From Gammaproteobacteria bacterium (GTDB taxonomy: Bacteria; Pseudomonadota; Gammaproteobacteria; UBA9339): a stretch of DNA of 51,678 nt. How positions within the stretch are numbered: position 1 is the stretch's first letter; each line of letters begins with the position of its first letter. The translations under genes and the position numbers were made by a program. The notes under the pieces were generated by a model. That model was not told where the DNA came from, ran no database searches, and was given only the letters and a program-made list of their open reading frames with translations. The stretch covers positions 1-51,678 of the forward strand of contig JAFGXA010000047.1 of assembly GCA_016936855.1 (NCBI GenBank). The letters are read 5' to 3'. Shown in pieces: positions 1 through 9,146 of this stretch.

Positions 1-2
1 AA

Positions 3-84
3 AAAACCCTGTCAAGAACTTTATGCGGAAAAATGAAAATTATCTGAAAATAACTTCAGAAAAATGTTTTTCGCGTAAGTCCTG
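3..84. repeat. left copy of 82-bp terminal inverted repeat
   Basis: These 82 bp are the exact reverse complement of 51597-51678. The copy starts in a short A-run followed by CCCTGTCAAGAACTTTATGC and ends with GCGTAAGTCCTG. The sequence diverges immediately afterwards. Perfect identity over 82 bp next to an integrase remnant is what the end of an insertion sequence would give, but no transposase is inside the window, so the element cannot be named. Confidence 0.9.
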
Positions 85-199
85 TAATATTAAATAGGAT
101 TTTTGACACGCGCCAAATTTAGTGGGCAGATTCAATTCGAGGGGCTTTTCACTTACCGTGCTAAGCCCACCCATATTTCCAGTAATAATCTTTACCGGA

Positions 200-390
200 T
201 TACCTGATTTTCTTTGCCTTTGCCGAAGCATTGCGTTCTTTGAGTTCAATATCTATGTATCTATCGGTAATGGCGCTGGAACTATGTCCGGCATCATCTC
301 TTACATGTTCTCTTGGCCGATGTTTAACATCATCTGAAATGCCTGTATGCCTTAACCAGTGGACTGTTGCTGTCATTAAAAAATCAGCAT
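200..390 (-). pseudogene. C-terminal fragment of a tyrosine recombinase/phage integrase
   Basis: The frame ending at 200 encodes a typical C-terminal end of a tyrosine recombinase. It contains HWLRHT (the conserved H-x-x-R box), then GHSS about 25 residues later, then DRYIDIE with the expected nucleophilic Tyr. The N-terminal SAM-like domain and the first catalytic Arg/Lys are missing. The frame runs open upstream into an ADP-ribosyltransferase-like fragment, so this is a broken gene joined to another broken gene. It probably marks an old integrative element beside the terminal inverted repeat. It is not expected to be active. Confidence 0.75.
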
Positions 391-449
391 CATCGTCTTC
401 TTCTTCTGCCATTTCACTAAAACCAGGTTGGCTTGCTGCAATAGCATCC

Positions 450-769
450 GACGACATATCCCAATTGCCTGCAAAATTAGCCGCTACTACTGGATTTGTA
501 GATGTACTGCCAAAAGTATCATCTCTCGCATAACCAGATGCATATTGCCCAACGATGTTTTCTGTTAAATCTGGATCATGAAAAGTATGAAGACCTCAAT
601 ATACGTGATCATCCTCTGGAGGCAAATCTCTTAGGGCTGTATTTGCTCTAACAGCCTTATCTAGAATGTTGCCAACGTCTGCTGTGCTTTGTGGAATGCT
701 AGTGCCACGCAACAATTTATTTATTTTGCTATAAGATGGACCTGTATAGTCTGTTATCGCTCCTGCATA
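450..769 (-). pseudogene. ADP-ribosyltransferase (ART toxin-like) fragment with premature stop
   Basis: Translation of the minus strand from 769 gives DYTGPSYSKINKLLRG, then a helix ending LDKAV, then DDHVY-stop-GL, and further on FGSTSTNPVVAANFAG. This is the order of the R-S-E class of ADP-ribosyltransferases: the Y-x-G-x-Y-x-x-I-N-x-x-LR box, the V-Y-R-G-L catalytic Arg strand, and the STS motif. The in-frame TGA at 596-598 sits exactly where the catalytic Arg (CGA) is expected, a one-base change. The N-terminus is cut by a stop at 770-772. The C-terminal catalytic Glu motif is replaced by integrase sequence in the same frame. A secreted effector origin is inferred from the family only. 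Confidence 0.6.
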
Positions 770-837
770 TCAACTGAGATCTCATGTCCCTCGGAACAAG
801 GATAGTCGATTATAAACTATCCCCTTTTCTTCATGGC

Positions 838-3150
838 TCATGATTCTCGAGTGGTAGCAGCTTTATTTGCTTCTATTTCAATCGATTGTTTGTGGATGTA
901 TATGGTCAATTTATTTTGTCCGTGGTTGTGTATGGTTACCGAGCCCTTTTCTACGGTTACAGTCAGTTTATGACCACGAAATACCAGGTTAAATTTATAT
1001 GAATCCCAGTTTGGCAAGATGATAGGGTTTAAATGTAACTGTTCATCTATTATTTCCATCCCCGCAAAACCGTGAATAATGGTCAACCAAGACCCTGCCA
1101 TGCTTGTGATATGACAACCTTCAGCAACTTCTGCATTATAATCATCAAGATCTAATCTTGTAGTGCGCATATACATCTCATAGGCTTTATCTAAATAGCC
1201 AATGCGAGATGCTAGTATGGCGTGGATGCAAGGCGACAATGATGATTCATGCACAGTTCTTGGTTCATAGAAATCAAAATTCTTTTTAATTGTGTCAAGG
1301 TCATATTGTTCACGGAAAAAATATAATCCTTGCAAAACGTCGGCTTGCTTAATAAAGCAAGAGCGGAGGATTCTATCCCATGACCAGGTTTGGTTTAGGG
1401 GGCGAATAGCTGGGTCTAAATCATTAGCAAATAGTTGCTCCTTATCCATGTAACCATCTTGCTGTAAAAAGACGCCACTATTTGCTTCAATTGGGTAATG
1501 CATATTATCTATGATTTTTTGCCAAGCTACAGTTTCTTGTGTTTCTCGGAAATTAATTTTGTTAACTAGTTTTTCGTAAGCTGCGCTATCAAGTTTTTTG
1601 ACATCATTAATAGCTGTCATAGCATATTGCATCGACCAGCAAGCTAACATGTTGGTATACCAATTATTGTTTACATTATTTTCATATTCATTTGGTCCTG
1701 TAACACCTAAGATTACATACTTGTTTTTTTCTTGAGAAAAAGTTGCTCTTTGGCTCCAAAATCGTGCTATAGCTACCAGAACTTCTAGACCATGAGTTAC
1801 CAAATATGTTTTATCTCCTGTGTGGCGGACATAATCGTAGATGGCATAAGACATGGCTCCATTGCGATGAATTTCTTCGAAGGTTATTTCCCATTCATTC
1901 TGACCTTCTTTACCGTCGACTGTTGCCATAGGGAATAATGCGGCGCCATTTGTGTAACCCAAATTAGAAGCATTTTTGATGGCTTCTTCCAAATGGTTAT
2001 AACGATATAGTAGTAAATTACGACTTATAGCAGGATCGGCTACAGCCAAATACAATGGTACACAATATGCTTCTGAATCCCATTGAGTAGTAGCGCCATA
2101 TTTTTCACCAGTGAAGCCCTTTGGTCCTACGTTAAGGCGTGGGTCTTCGCCTGTGAAGGTTTGCATCAATTGAAAAACATTAAAACGAATCGCTTGTTGT
2201 GCCGCAGGATCCCCCTCAATGATAATGTCATAGTTTTGCCAAATTGTTTCCCACTTTGTTTGATGTTCTTCTAATAATTTAGCAAAGCCAGCATTAAGAG
2301 CTTTTTGTAAAATGGTTTTACATGTTGGTTGTAGCTCATCTGTTTGATAGTCACGACTGTTAACATTGGCGGCGTATTTATAAATGGTTATTGGTTGGTT
2401 TTGTTGGATATGAAGTTTTATTTTGTGGCCAATTTTTGAATCTTGCTCAAAAGCTTCAGCGCTATGTTCTAACTCTTTGTTATCAGCAAAAATACCAAAG
2501 GTGGTGCCGGTGCAAACTAGGTAATTGCTCCTTTTAACCTGAACTGTAGTAAAGGTTTCAAGGCTATCTGTATTTTTGCTAACTTTAGTTACAAAACGCT
2601 CCCCCCAGTTAGATGATTCGTTTTCAGTTTTGGTATCGGTGTAGATTTTTATGGTAAATTCACCGGAGAAGTTTAATGGTTCTATACTATATTTTAATGC
2701 GCCAATTTCTTTGCGCTGCATGCTGATGAATCTTTCAGTGTTTATTGCCAATTGCTTGCCATTTTTTAATTCGACGACAAAGGTGCGATGCAGGAGGCCA
2801 GTTTGCATATCAAGTGTACGATTGAATTCTATGATTTCGCTTGTTGCTAAATCCAAACTCTCGTTATCAATAATAATGTCTAAATTGATCCAATTAGCGA
2901 CATTAGCGATACGAGCGTAATACTCAGGGTAACCATTTTTCCACCAACCAACTTTGGTTGGATCGGGATAATAGACTCCGGCCATATAGTTACCTGGTAA
3001 TGAATCACCAGAATAGCGCTCCTCAAAATTGGCACGTTGCCCCATGTAACCATTGCCAAGGCTAAATAAGCTTTCGGCGGCACGTTGCTTTTCAGGATCA
3101 AATTCGGTTTCGATAATTTTCCAAGGGTCTAGTTGTAGGTGGTGTTTCAT
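838..3150 (-). CDS. GH65 glycoside phosphorylase, maltose phosphorylase-like
   Basis: A 770-residue GH65 protein of full family length. The N-terminal beta-sandwich (to about 270) carries SLGNGYMGQRANFEER. The alpha/alpha barrel contains NEWEITFEEIHRNG (419-431), which is typical of maltose phosphorylases. VTGPNEYENNVNNNWYTN (483-500) places the general acid at Glu488, close to Glu487 of the characterised Lactobacillus brevis enzyme. HESSLSPCIHA is the phosphate-binding stretch. Known family members phosphorolyse maltose, trehalose or kojibiose to beta-glucose-1-phosphate; maltose is favoured here but not proven. No signal peptide, so cytosolic. It stands alone between two gene fragments, which suggests acquisition. 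A GH13 trehalose-synthase-like gene at 43.7 kb could supply maltose. Confidence 0.85.
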   Translation of the reverse strand: MKHHLQLDPWKIIETEFDPEKQRAAESLFSLGNGYMGQRANFEERYSGDSLPGNYMAGVYYPDPTKVGWWKNGYPEYYARIANVANWINLDIIIDNESLDLATSEIIEFNRTLDMQTGLLHRTFVVELKNGKQLAINTERFISMQRKEIGALKYSIEPLNFSGEFTIKIYTDTKTENESSNWGERFVTKVSKNTDSLETFTTVQVKRSNYLVCTGTTFGIFADNKELEHSAEAFEQDSKIGHKIKLHIQQNQPITIYKYAANVNSRDYQTDELQPTCKTILQKALNAGFAKLLEEHQTKWETIWQNYDIIIEGDPAAQQAIRFNVFQLMQTFTGEDPRLNVGPKGFTGEKYGATTQWDSEAYCVPLYLAVADPAISRNLLLYRYNHLEEAIKNASNLGYTNGAALFPMATVDGKEGQNEWEITFEEIHRNGAMSYAIYDYVRHTGDKTYLVTHGLEVLVAIARFWSQRATFSQEKNKYVILGVTGPNEYENNVNNNWYTNMLACWSMQYAMTAINDVKKLDSAAYEKLVNKINFRETQETVAWQKIIDNMHYPIEANSGVFLQQDGYMDKEQLFANDLDPAIRPLNQTWSWDRILRSCFIKQADVLQGLYFFREQYDLDTIKKNFDFYEPRTVHESSLSPCIHAILASRIGYLDKAYEMYMRTTRLDLDDYNAEVAEGCHITSMAGSWLTIIHGFAGMEIIDEQLHLNPIILPNWDSYKFNLVFRGHKLTVTVEKGSVTIHNHGQNKLTIYIHKQSIEIEANKAATTRES

Positions 3151-3368
3151 GTTTTATCCTTTTTTTACAATGGGCGAATTTTACGTATGAGAACGACATT
3201 GCACAAGTATCTTTTTGGCAATTGCTCCTTATTTGGGTAATTGAAGCCATATATTGAATGCGAATCATTATATGCCCTCTTTTGACGTGGTTATCGTTTT
3301 GTCAGGTTCTAAAATTACCTATAATTTTAGGCGTGGCGTGATTAAAAATACAGGTAAAAGGTGGTTTT

Positions 3369-3566
3369 GCCTCTTATTTGCGTAAAGGGCACTTTGCCGA
3401 TACGGGTCTTGCTTGTTATCTTATGCATATTACTTCACCACAAGCATTGGCAGGATATCCTAGGTTGAGGGCGCTATTTGAAACATATGTTGTGCAAGAT
3501 TTATTAAAACAGCTATCTCTTTTCCCTGGAAATCCAGCCTTCTATTATTATTGCTTCGGTTTATAA
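3369..3566 (+). pseudogene. DUF4143-type ATPase fragment
   Basis: The frame reads ASYLRKGHFADTGLACYLM, followed by LRALFETYVVQDLLKQ and NPAFYYY. This matches the DTGL-x-x-YL ... ALFE-x-x-V-x-x-EL ... YYWR segment of the DUF4143 domain found C-terminal to the AAA module of archaeal-type ATPases. Only about 65 of the usual 380-420 residues remain, with no Walker motifs and a stop just after YYY where WR is usual. No proper start or ribosome-binding site is visible. The 3151-3368 stretch holds the GH65 leader and nothing else recognisable. Confidence 0.6.
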
Positions 3567-3584
3567 GGAGCCATTAAAGAAGAG

Positions 3585-5123
3585 TTAGTTATTTAATATA
3601 AGGTCTTTGGGGCGTATGCCGCTTATCAAAAGGCTGGCAAAGTAGATCAAGATAGCGCCCGCAAGAAGGACAAGTAAGTGTTCAATTTTGGCTCTAGCAT
3701 TCCAGGCTAACCAGATTGATAGTTTCGCTGAATAGAAATACAAAAATAAAGCCATTGCCAGGTTGGCAAATAATAAGCGCGCCAAATAGGTCAGCCAACC
3801 AGGCTGTGGTTGGTAGATGTTATATTTCTTTAGAAGATAACCCAATAAAAAGGCGTTGATCGAGGTTGTAAGAGATGTTGCGAGCGCAAGACCTGCATGC
3901 GCCAGTGGAAATATTAATGCCAGATTGAGAAACATATTGGCAACCATAGCAATAGCTGCGACTTTAACCGGAGTCTTAATGTTTTGCTTGGAATAAAAAC
4001 CAGTTGCTAAGACTTTTACCAACATAAAAGAGGGTAAGCCAATAGCAAAAGCCATTAAACTTTTGCGGGCCATGATGACATCAAAGGCACCGAATTTACC
4101 ATGCTCCAATATGGTGGCAAATAACGGGCCGGCTAATAAGAAAAGGCCAAGGGCTGCGGGAATTGCTATAAATAAAATCAACCTGATTCCCCAGTCCAGT
4201 GATGCAGAGAATTCTTGCGGATTATTATCGGCATGTTTACGTGATAAATGCGGCAAGATGACAGTCGCGATGGCAACACCAAATACACCCAAAGGAAAGT
4301 TGGTGAGTCTATCTGAGAAATATAGCCAAGTTATGCTGCCACTTGGCAGGAACGATGCAAATAAGGTGTCTATCAAAAGGCTTATTTGGGCTACAGATAC
4401 ACCAAAAATAGCCGGCAACATCAGTTTTAATACTCTCATGACCCCACTATCTTTCAGTGCAATCTTAGGAAAAGGTAACAACTTTAGTCTTTTTAAAAAC
4501 GGTATTTGAAATGCAAGTTGCACAACACCGCCAATAAAAACACCCCAGGCTAGAGCATAAATTTTATTATGAAAATATGGTGTTAAGAAAATTGCTGAGC
4601 AAATTAAAGAGATATTCAGTAGAACCGGTGTTATTGCTGGCACACTAAATAAATCATAACTATTTAAGATTGATCCAGCAAAAGCGGTTAAAGATATAAA
4701 CAATAAATAAGGAAAGGTTATTTTCAGCATGGTTGATGCTAGGTGAAAGCGTAGCGGGTCATGCAAATAACCTGGCGCAAAAATCATAGTCAAAATAGGC
4801 GTTGCAATGACTGCGACAAGTGTTACCAAGAATAAAGCTAGAAATAACGTGCCAGCAATGCGATCAACAAAGTCTTTTACTTCTTCATGGCTTCTTTGTT
4901 GTCGGTATTCTGACAAAATCGGCACAAAAGCCTGAGCAAAGGCGCCTTCGGCAAATAATCTTCGCAAAAAATTGGGGATTCTGAAAGCCACCAAAAAAGC
5001 ATCCATGGCAGGAGATGCGCCAAAGCAGCTAGCAAAAATAATCTCGCGCGCTAAGCCGACAATTCTAGACAAAACTGTCATGCTAGATACTACATAGCTT
5101 GATTTTAATAGGTTGCGTTTCAT
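3585..5123 (-). CDS. murJ: MurJ, lipid II flippase
   Basis: A 512-residue MOP-superfamily membrane protein with about 14 hydrophobic segments, the usual MurJ length. The N-terminus (SSYVVSSMTVLSRIVGLARE) and the following FGASPAMDAFLVAFRIPNFLRRLFAEGAF are near-diagnostic for MurJ/MviN. MurJ flips lipid-linked peptidoglycan precursors across the inner membrane. The start overlaps the end of pdxT by 4 bp (ATGA), so the two are probably translationally coupled in one minus-strand operon. Pairing a cell-wall flippase with vitamin B6 synthesis is not a standard arrangement. Confidence 0.95.
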   Translation of the reverse strand: MKRNLLKSSYVVSSMTVLSRIVGLAREIIFASCFGASPAMDAFLVAFRIPNFLRRLFAEGAFAQAFVPILSEYRQQRSHEEVKDFVDRIAGTLFLALFLVTLVAVIATPILTMIFAPGYLHDPLRFHLASTMLKITFPYLLFISLTAFAGSILNSYDLFSVPAITPVLLNISLICSAIFLTPYFHNKIYALAWGVFIGGVVQLAFQIPFLKRLKLLPFPKIALKDSGVMRVLKLMLPAIFGVSVAQISLLIDTLFASFLPSGSITWLYFSDRLTNFPLGVFGVAIATVILPHLSRKHADNNPQEFSASLDWGIRLILFIAIPAALGLFLLAGPLFATILEHGKFGAFDVIMARKSLMAFAIGLPSFMLVKVLATGFYSKQNIKTPVKVAAIAMVANMFLNLALIFPLAHAGLALATSLTTSINAFLLGYLLKKYNIYQPQPGWLTYLARLLFANLAMALFLYFYSAKLSIWLAWNARAKIEHLLVLLAGAILIYFASLLISGIRPKDLILNN

Positions 5124-5704
5124 TTATTTATCATGCTTAAAAAATACTGATGCCAACGATGATCTAAAGTCAATTCTGGATGAAAAGATGTTACCAGTAA
5201 ATTATTTTCACGTGCTGCGACAATGGTCCCGTCTTCTAATTTGGCAAGTACTTCAACCTTTTTGCCAGTATCGCTGATTAATGGTGCGCGGATAAATACA
5301 GCTTCATATTGTTTGTCTCCAATAGCATGACTAGATAGCCCAGTGCTAAAGCTTTCCTTTTGCCGACCAAAAGCGTTTCTTGTTACCTCTATATCCATTA
5401 AGTCTAGACTAGTTACGATTTGATTATCGATTTTTTTTGCCAAAAGGATCAATCCGGCGCATGTTCCCCAAACAGGCAGGCCACTTTTAGCCATCTTCTT
5501 TATTGGCGTTATAAGAGAATAATCTTGCATTAACTTGCTAATAGTGGTGCTTTCGCCGCCAGGTATAATGAGGCCGTCTATTCCTTCTAGATCCTCAGGT
5601 AGGCGAATTTCCCTGGTTGCAGCACCTAGGTTTTGCAAAATCCCAATGTGCTCGATGAATGCTCCTTGTAATGCCAAGACCCCAATGGTTATCTGTTTGG
5701 TCAT
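5120..5704 (-). CDS. pdxT: PdxT, glutaminase subunit of PLP synthase
   Basis: A 194-residue class I glutamine amidotransferase. PGGESTTISKL (48-58) forms the oxyanion region, Cys82 in WGTCAGL is the nucleophile, and His175/Glu177 in SFHPELT complete the triad. It releases ammonia from glutamine for PdxS, in the DXP-independent pyridoxal 5'-phosphate pathway. Only 6 bp separate it from pdxS, and it overlaps murJ by 4 bp. The length matches the family. Confidence 0.96.
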   Translation of the reverse strand: MTKQITIGVLALQGAFIEHIGILQNLGAATREIRLPEDLEGIDGLIIPGGESTTISKLMQDYSLITPIKKMAKSGLPVWGTCAGLILLAKKIDNQIVTSLDLMDIEVTRNAFGRQKESFSTGLSSHAIGDKQYEAVFIRAPLISDTGKKVEVLAKLEDGTIVAARENNLLVTSFHPELTLDHRWHQYFLSMINK

Positions 5705-5710
5705 AATGAA

Positions 5711-6604
5711 TTAACTGCTGCGTTCCGACATCAAGTCTGTATCAGCGAGTTTTTTTACATCCAAACCACTCATAGGTTCACCTAGGTTTTTAGAAATTTC
5801 AGCTAAGATATCTGGTTCTTTGTAATGCGTTACAGCTTTTACTATGGCTTTTGCACGCTCCAGTGGGTTGCCAGATTTAAAGATCCCGGAACCTACAAAT
5901 ACACCATCTGCGCCCAATTGCATCATCAACGCAGCATCAGCTGGTGTGGCAATGCCGCCCGCAGCAAAGTTTACTACTGGTAAGCGCCCTAATTTTCTAA
6001 CTTCTAATAACAGTGAGTAGGGGGCTGCTAATTCTTTTGCGGCAGCCATGAACTCATCTTCATTTAAGTTTTTTATCCAGTTAATCTCTTGATTAATCCG
6101 ACGCATATGACGTACTGCTTCCACCACATCACCCGTTCCAGGCTCACCTTTGGTGCGAATCATAGCGGCGCCTTCACCTATGCGACGTAGTGCTTCACCT
6201 AAGTTTTTAGCGCCACAAACAAATGGCACCTTGAAGTTATGCTTATTAATATGGAAATCTTCGTCGGCAAGGGTTAATACCTCTGATTCATCAATATAAT
6301 CCACGCCTAAGCTTTCTAGAATTTGAGCTTCGACAAAGTGACCTATGCGACACTTGGCCATTACGGGAATGCTAACAGCCTGCATTATTTCAGTAACTTT
6401 TTCGGGATCAGCCATTCTGGCAACGCCCCCGGCGGCTCTGATATCAGCGGGCACTCTCTCCAAAGCCATAATAGAGCAAGCGCCAGCTTCTTCCGCAATT
6501 TTCGCTTGATCCTCATTGACAACGTCCATAATAACGCCGCCTTTGAGCATTTGGGCGAGTCCTGATTTTAATTGCATAGTGCCAGTATTTTTGTGTTCCG
6601 CCAT
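5711..6604 (-). CDS. pdxS: PdxS, synthase subunit of PLP synthase
   Basis: A 297-residue (beta/alpha)8 PdxS. It shows [20 protein letters not shown] and [19 protein letters not shown] near the N-terminus, the lysine-bearing [16 protein letters not shown], and the phosphate-binding [20 protein letters not shown] and GVFVGSGIF near the C-terminus. It condenses ribose 5-phosphate, glyceraldehyde 3-phosphate and ammonia to PLP. The ATG follows a GGAG ribosome-binding site. Most Gammaproteobacteria use PdxA/PdxJ instead, so pdxS/pdxT is useful taxonomic information. The window also encodes at least five PLP-dependent enzymes (PseC, two other polysaccharide-locus aminotransferases, AspC and the glutamate-semialdehyde type). 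Confidence 0.97.
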   Translation of the reverse strand: MAEHKNTGTMQLKSGLAQMLKGGVIMDVVNEDQAKIAEEAGACSIMALERVPADIRAAGGVARMADPEKVTEIMQAVSIPVMAKCRIGHFVEAQILESLGVDYIDESEVLTLADEDFHINKHNFKVPFVCGAKNLGEALRRIGEGAAMIRTKGEPGTGDVVEAVRHMRRINQEINWIKNLNEDEFMAAAKELAAPYSLLLEVRKLGRLPVVNFAAGGIATPADAALMMQLGADGVFVGSGIFKSGNPLERAKAIVKAVTHYKEPDILAEISKNLGEPMSGLDVKKLADTDLMSERSS

Positions 6605-6634
6605 AATGTTTTTCTCCGCATCAAATTGATAAGT

Positions 6635-6663
6635 ATTCTATGTTGGATTCACTATTGGTGCAA
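6635..6663 (-). promoter_or_regulatory. sigma70-type promoter of pdxS-pdxT-murJ
   Basis: On the minus strand TTGCAC (6658-6663) and TAGAAT (6635-6640) are separated by exactly 17 bp, about 30 bp upstream of the pdxS ATG at 6604. It overlaps the opposing promoter proposed for the tRNA-Arg gene. Confidence 0.55.
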
Positions 6664-6676
6664 TGTTTGGTATGCT
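6648..6676 (+). promoter_or_regulatory. probable tRNA-Arg promoter
   Basis: TTCACT (6648-6653), a 17-bp spacer and TATGCT (6671-6676) end 9 bp before the mature tRNA 5' end at 6686. The -35 match is moderate. It shares about 16 bp with the minus-strand pdxS promoter, so the two transcription units may interfere. Confidence 0.45.
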
Positions 6677-6685
6677 GTTGGCACT

Positions 6686-6762
6686 GCCCCGGTAGCTCAG
6701 CAGGATAGAGCGTCCGCCTCCTAAGCGGAAGGCCAGAGGTTCAAATCCTCTTCGGGGCACCA
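6686..6762 (+). tRNA. tRNA-Arg(CCU)
   Basis: A complete cloverleaf. The acceptor arm GCCCCGG pairs with TCGGGGC (last pair G-T). The D arm is TAGCTCAG...AGAGCG. The anticodon stem TCCGC/GCGGA encloses loop CTCCTAA with anticodon CCT. The T arm is AGAGG-TTCAAAT-CCTCT. Discriminator A and an encoded CCA (6760-6762) follow. It reads AGG arginine codons. The rml operon starts about 70 bp downstream on the same strand with no terminator visible between them. Confidence 0.96.
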
Positions 6763-6831
6763 GTTGGCCTTGGGTTCATATCGGATATATGAGTTGTATT
6801 TTGTTTGGCTGCAATGCTAGACTTTTCGCCT

Positions 6832-7704
6832 ATGAAAGGAATAATTTTAGCCGGTGGCTCAGGCACCAGATTGTATCCTGTTACAAAATGTCTCAGTAAA
6901 CAGTTGTTGCCCGTTTATGATAAGCCGATGATTTATTATTCGCTAACTACTCTTATGTTAGCGGGGATTAGGGATGTTTTGATTATATCAAGTCCGGATG
7001 CTGTTTCTAGCTATGAACATTTGCTTGGTGATGGCTCTAAATGGGGTATGTCATTTAGTTATATTGAACAACCGAGTCCAGATGGTTTAGCTCAAGCGTT
7101 TATTCTTGGTGAGCAGTTTATAGGTAATGATAATGTTTCACTAATATTGGGAGACAATATTTTTCATGGCCAGGGATTTCATCCTTTGCTCACAAAAGCC
7201 AGGGAGGAGTTAATTGGAGCCACGGTTTTTGGTTATTACGTGGCTGATCCTGAGCGCTATGGTGTTGCGGAATTTGATGAAAACGGTGTTGTTGTTGGTT
7301 TGGAAGAGAAACCAGTCGTTCCGAAATCAAATTATGCTATTACTGGCCTATATTTTTATGATAATGATGTAATAGAAATCGCAAAAAACCTCAGGCCTTC
7401 TGCGCGTGGAGAGCTAGAAATAACAGATGTTAATCGTATTTATTTGGAACAGAATCGACTACAACTAATTGAGCTTACCAGGGGGTTTGCTTGGCTTGAT
7501 ACCGGAACGCACAAATCCTTGCTTGAAGCTGCAAATTATTTCGCGGTACTTGAGGATAGGCAGGGGCTAAAAATAGCTTGCCCTGAAGAGGTCGCTTGGC
7601 GTTTTGGTTATATAACAGATCAACAGTTAGAAAAATTAGCAAGTGAGCTAAAGGTTAACAGTTACGGTGCTTATCTTGAAACTATTTTGAGGAATAAAAG
7701 GTGA
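6832..7704 (+). CDS. rmlA: RmlA, glucose-1-phosphate thymidylyltransferase
   Basis: Makes dTDP-glucose from dTTP and glucose 1-phosphate, the first step to dTDP-L-rhamnose. The start is placed at ATG 6832 because it gives the family N-terminus [16 protein letters not shown] (290 residues); an earlier in-frame ATG at 6814 is possible. Visible motifs are the GGSGTRL nucleotide-binding loop, [21 protein letters not shown] and [12 protein letters not shown]. The gene ends 4 bp inside rmlC, so the four rml genes form one unit. Confidence 0.97.
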   Translation: MKGIILAGGSGTRLYPVTKCLSKQLLPVYDKPMIYYSLTTLMLAGIRDVLIISSPDAVSSYEHLLGDGSKWGMSFSYIEQPSPDGLAQAFILGEQFIGNDNVSLILGDNIFHGQGFHPLLTKAREELIGATVFGYYVADPERYGVAEFDENGVVVGLEEKPVVPKSNYAITGLYFYDNDVIEIAKNLRPSARGELEITDVNRIYLEQNRLQLIELTRGFAWLDTGTHKSLLEAANYFAVLEDRQGLKIACPEEVAWRFGYITDQQLEKLASELKVNSYGAYLETILRNKR

Positions 7705-8264
7705 TTGTGAAAGAAGCCCCGCTTCAGGGGGTCAAAGTATTTGAACCAAAAGTGTTTGGTGATGAGCGTGGTTATTTCTTAGAAGCTTTTCAGTCGCAGC
7801 GTTATAAAAATGCTGGAATCGACTTAGATTTCGTTCAGGATAATATATCTAGGTCGAGTAAGGGTGTGCTGCGAGGCTTGCACTATCAGCTGCGTCATCC
7901 ACAAGGAAAGCTAGTTACAGTCGTTAGGGGAAGAGTTTTTGATGTTGCCGCTGATATTAGAAAAGAATCTCCGACTTTTGGTCAATGGTTCGGTTTAATT
8001 CTAGATGACCAAAATCATAAGCAGCTTTATATTCCTCCGGGCTTTGCGCATGGCTTTGTTGTTTTGAGCGATCATGTGGATTTTTGCTACAAGTGCACCG
8101 ATTACTACACCCCTGATGATGAATATGGTGTTGCTTGGAACGATAAAACTATTGCCATAGACTGGCATATATTAGAGCATAATCTTGTTCTGTCAGATAA
8201 GGATCGGCAGTATCAGCAGCTCGCAGATATATCATCTGAACTATTACCAAAATATAGTGGATAA
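7701..8264 (+). CDS. rmlC: RmlC, dTDP-4-dehydrorhamnose 3,5-epimerase
   Basis: A 187-residue cupin. Family motifs are [31 protein letters not shown] and [12 protein letters not shown], with the catalytic His in GLHYQ. It epimerises C3 and C5 of dTDP-4-keto-6-deoxyglucose. The GTG start at 7701 overlaps the rmlA stop. The gene precedes rmlD by 3 bp. The operon order is A-C-D-B. Confidence 0.96.
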   Translation: MIVKEAPLQGVKVFEPKVFGDERGYFLEAFQSQRYKNAGIDLDFVQDNISRSSKGVLRGLHYQLRHPQGKLVTVVRGRVFDVAADIRKESPTFGQWFGLILDDQNHKQLYIPPGFAHGFVVLSDHVDFCYKCTDYYTPDDEYGVAWNDKTIAIDWHILEHNLVLSDKDRQYQQLADISSELLPKYSG

Positions 8265-8267
8265 GTT

Positions 8268-9146
8268 ATGAAGCTGTTGTTAATTGGTAATAAGGGACAA
8301 GTGGGGCGCGAAGTAGAACAATCGACTGAAACCGCTGGCGATTTAGTATATGGTTTTGATATTGATGCTATTGATATAACTAATCGCAAAGAAGTTTTTG
8401 ATCTTTTTTCAAAATTTAGTTCGGTGGACGTTGTAATTAATGCAGCGGCTTACACTGCTGTTGATAAGGCAGAGACAGACAAAGAGCTTGCTTATGCTGT
8501 GAATCGTGATGCTGTTGAGAATTTGGCGCTTGCTTGTAAAGAGTACGATTTGCCACTTATTCATATATCTACGGACTATGTATTTTCAGGAGATAAAACT
8601 TCTCCATATAGTGAAGATGATGAAGTAGATCCATTGGGTGTATATGGTAAGAGTAAGCTGCAAGGGGAACAGCTTTTGTTTCAATCCTGGGATAAAGCGG
8701 TTGTTGTTAGGATCAGCTGGGTTTTCGGTCGTTATGGCAATAATTTTGTAAAGACAATTGTCAGATTAGCAAAAGAGAGGGAGCAATTAAGCGTTGTTAG
8801 AGATCAATATGGTTGTCCTACGCCTGCTGCGGATATTGCCAGGGTTTTATTGCACATTGCTAGGAAGATAGAGGCTGGCTGCGATAGATGGGGTATATAT
8901 CATTATTGCGGGGCGCCTGTGACTAATTGGTACCAATTTGCGCGGAAAATTATTGATTTAGCCTCAGAGAGGGTTGGATTAAAAATAAAACAATTAAATG
9001 CAATTACAGCTGCTGAATATCCAACTCCAGCTCAAAGACCTATGAATTCTGTATTACAGGTTGATAAAATTTGCCACGATTATGGTATTGAGCAGCATGA
9101 TTGGATGGATTATTTAAAAAATGTTATAGCGGAGATTGATTTGTGA
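8268..9146 (+). CDS. rmlD: RmlD, dTDP-4-dehydrorhamnose reductase
   Basis: A 292-residue SDR protein. The N-terminal GNKGQVGREV nucleotide-binding loop, INAAAYTAVDKAE, HISTDYVFSG and the catalytic YGKSK (Tyr-x-x-x-Lys) are all present. It performs the final NAD(P)H-dependent reduction to dTDP-L-rhamnose. It overlaps rmlB by 4 bp. Confidence 0.96.
   Translation: MKLLLIGNKGQVGREVEQSTETAGDLVYGFDIDAIDITNRKEVFDLFSKFSSVDVVINAAAYTAVDKAETDKELAYAVNRDAVENLALACKEYDLPLIHISTDYVFSGDKTSPYSEDDEVDPLGVYGKSKLQGEQLLFQSWDKAVVVRISWVFGRYGNNFVKTIVRLAKEREQLSVVRDQYGCPTPAADIARVLLHIARKIEAGCDRWGIYHYCGAPVTNWYQFARKIIDLASERVGLKIKQLNAITAAEYPTPAQRPMNSVLQVDKICHDYGIEQHDWMDYLKNVIAEIDL

Noticed and set aside
3378-3566. Intact small gene
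   Set aside because: It has only a TTG start, no ribosome-binding site, and matches an internal slice of a much larger ATPase family.
4063-4509. 148-residue plus-strand open frame
   Set aside because: Lies wholly opposite MurJ codons, without a start signal.
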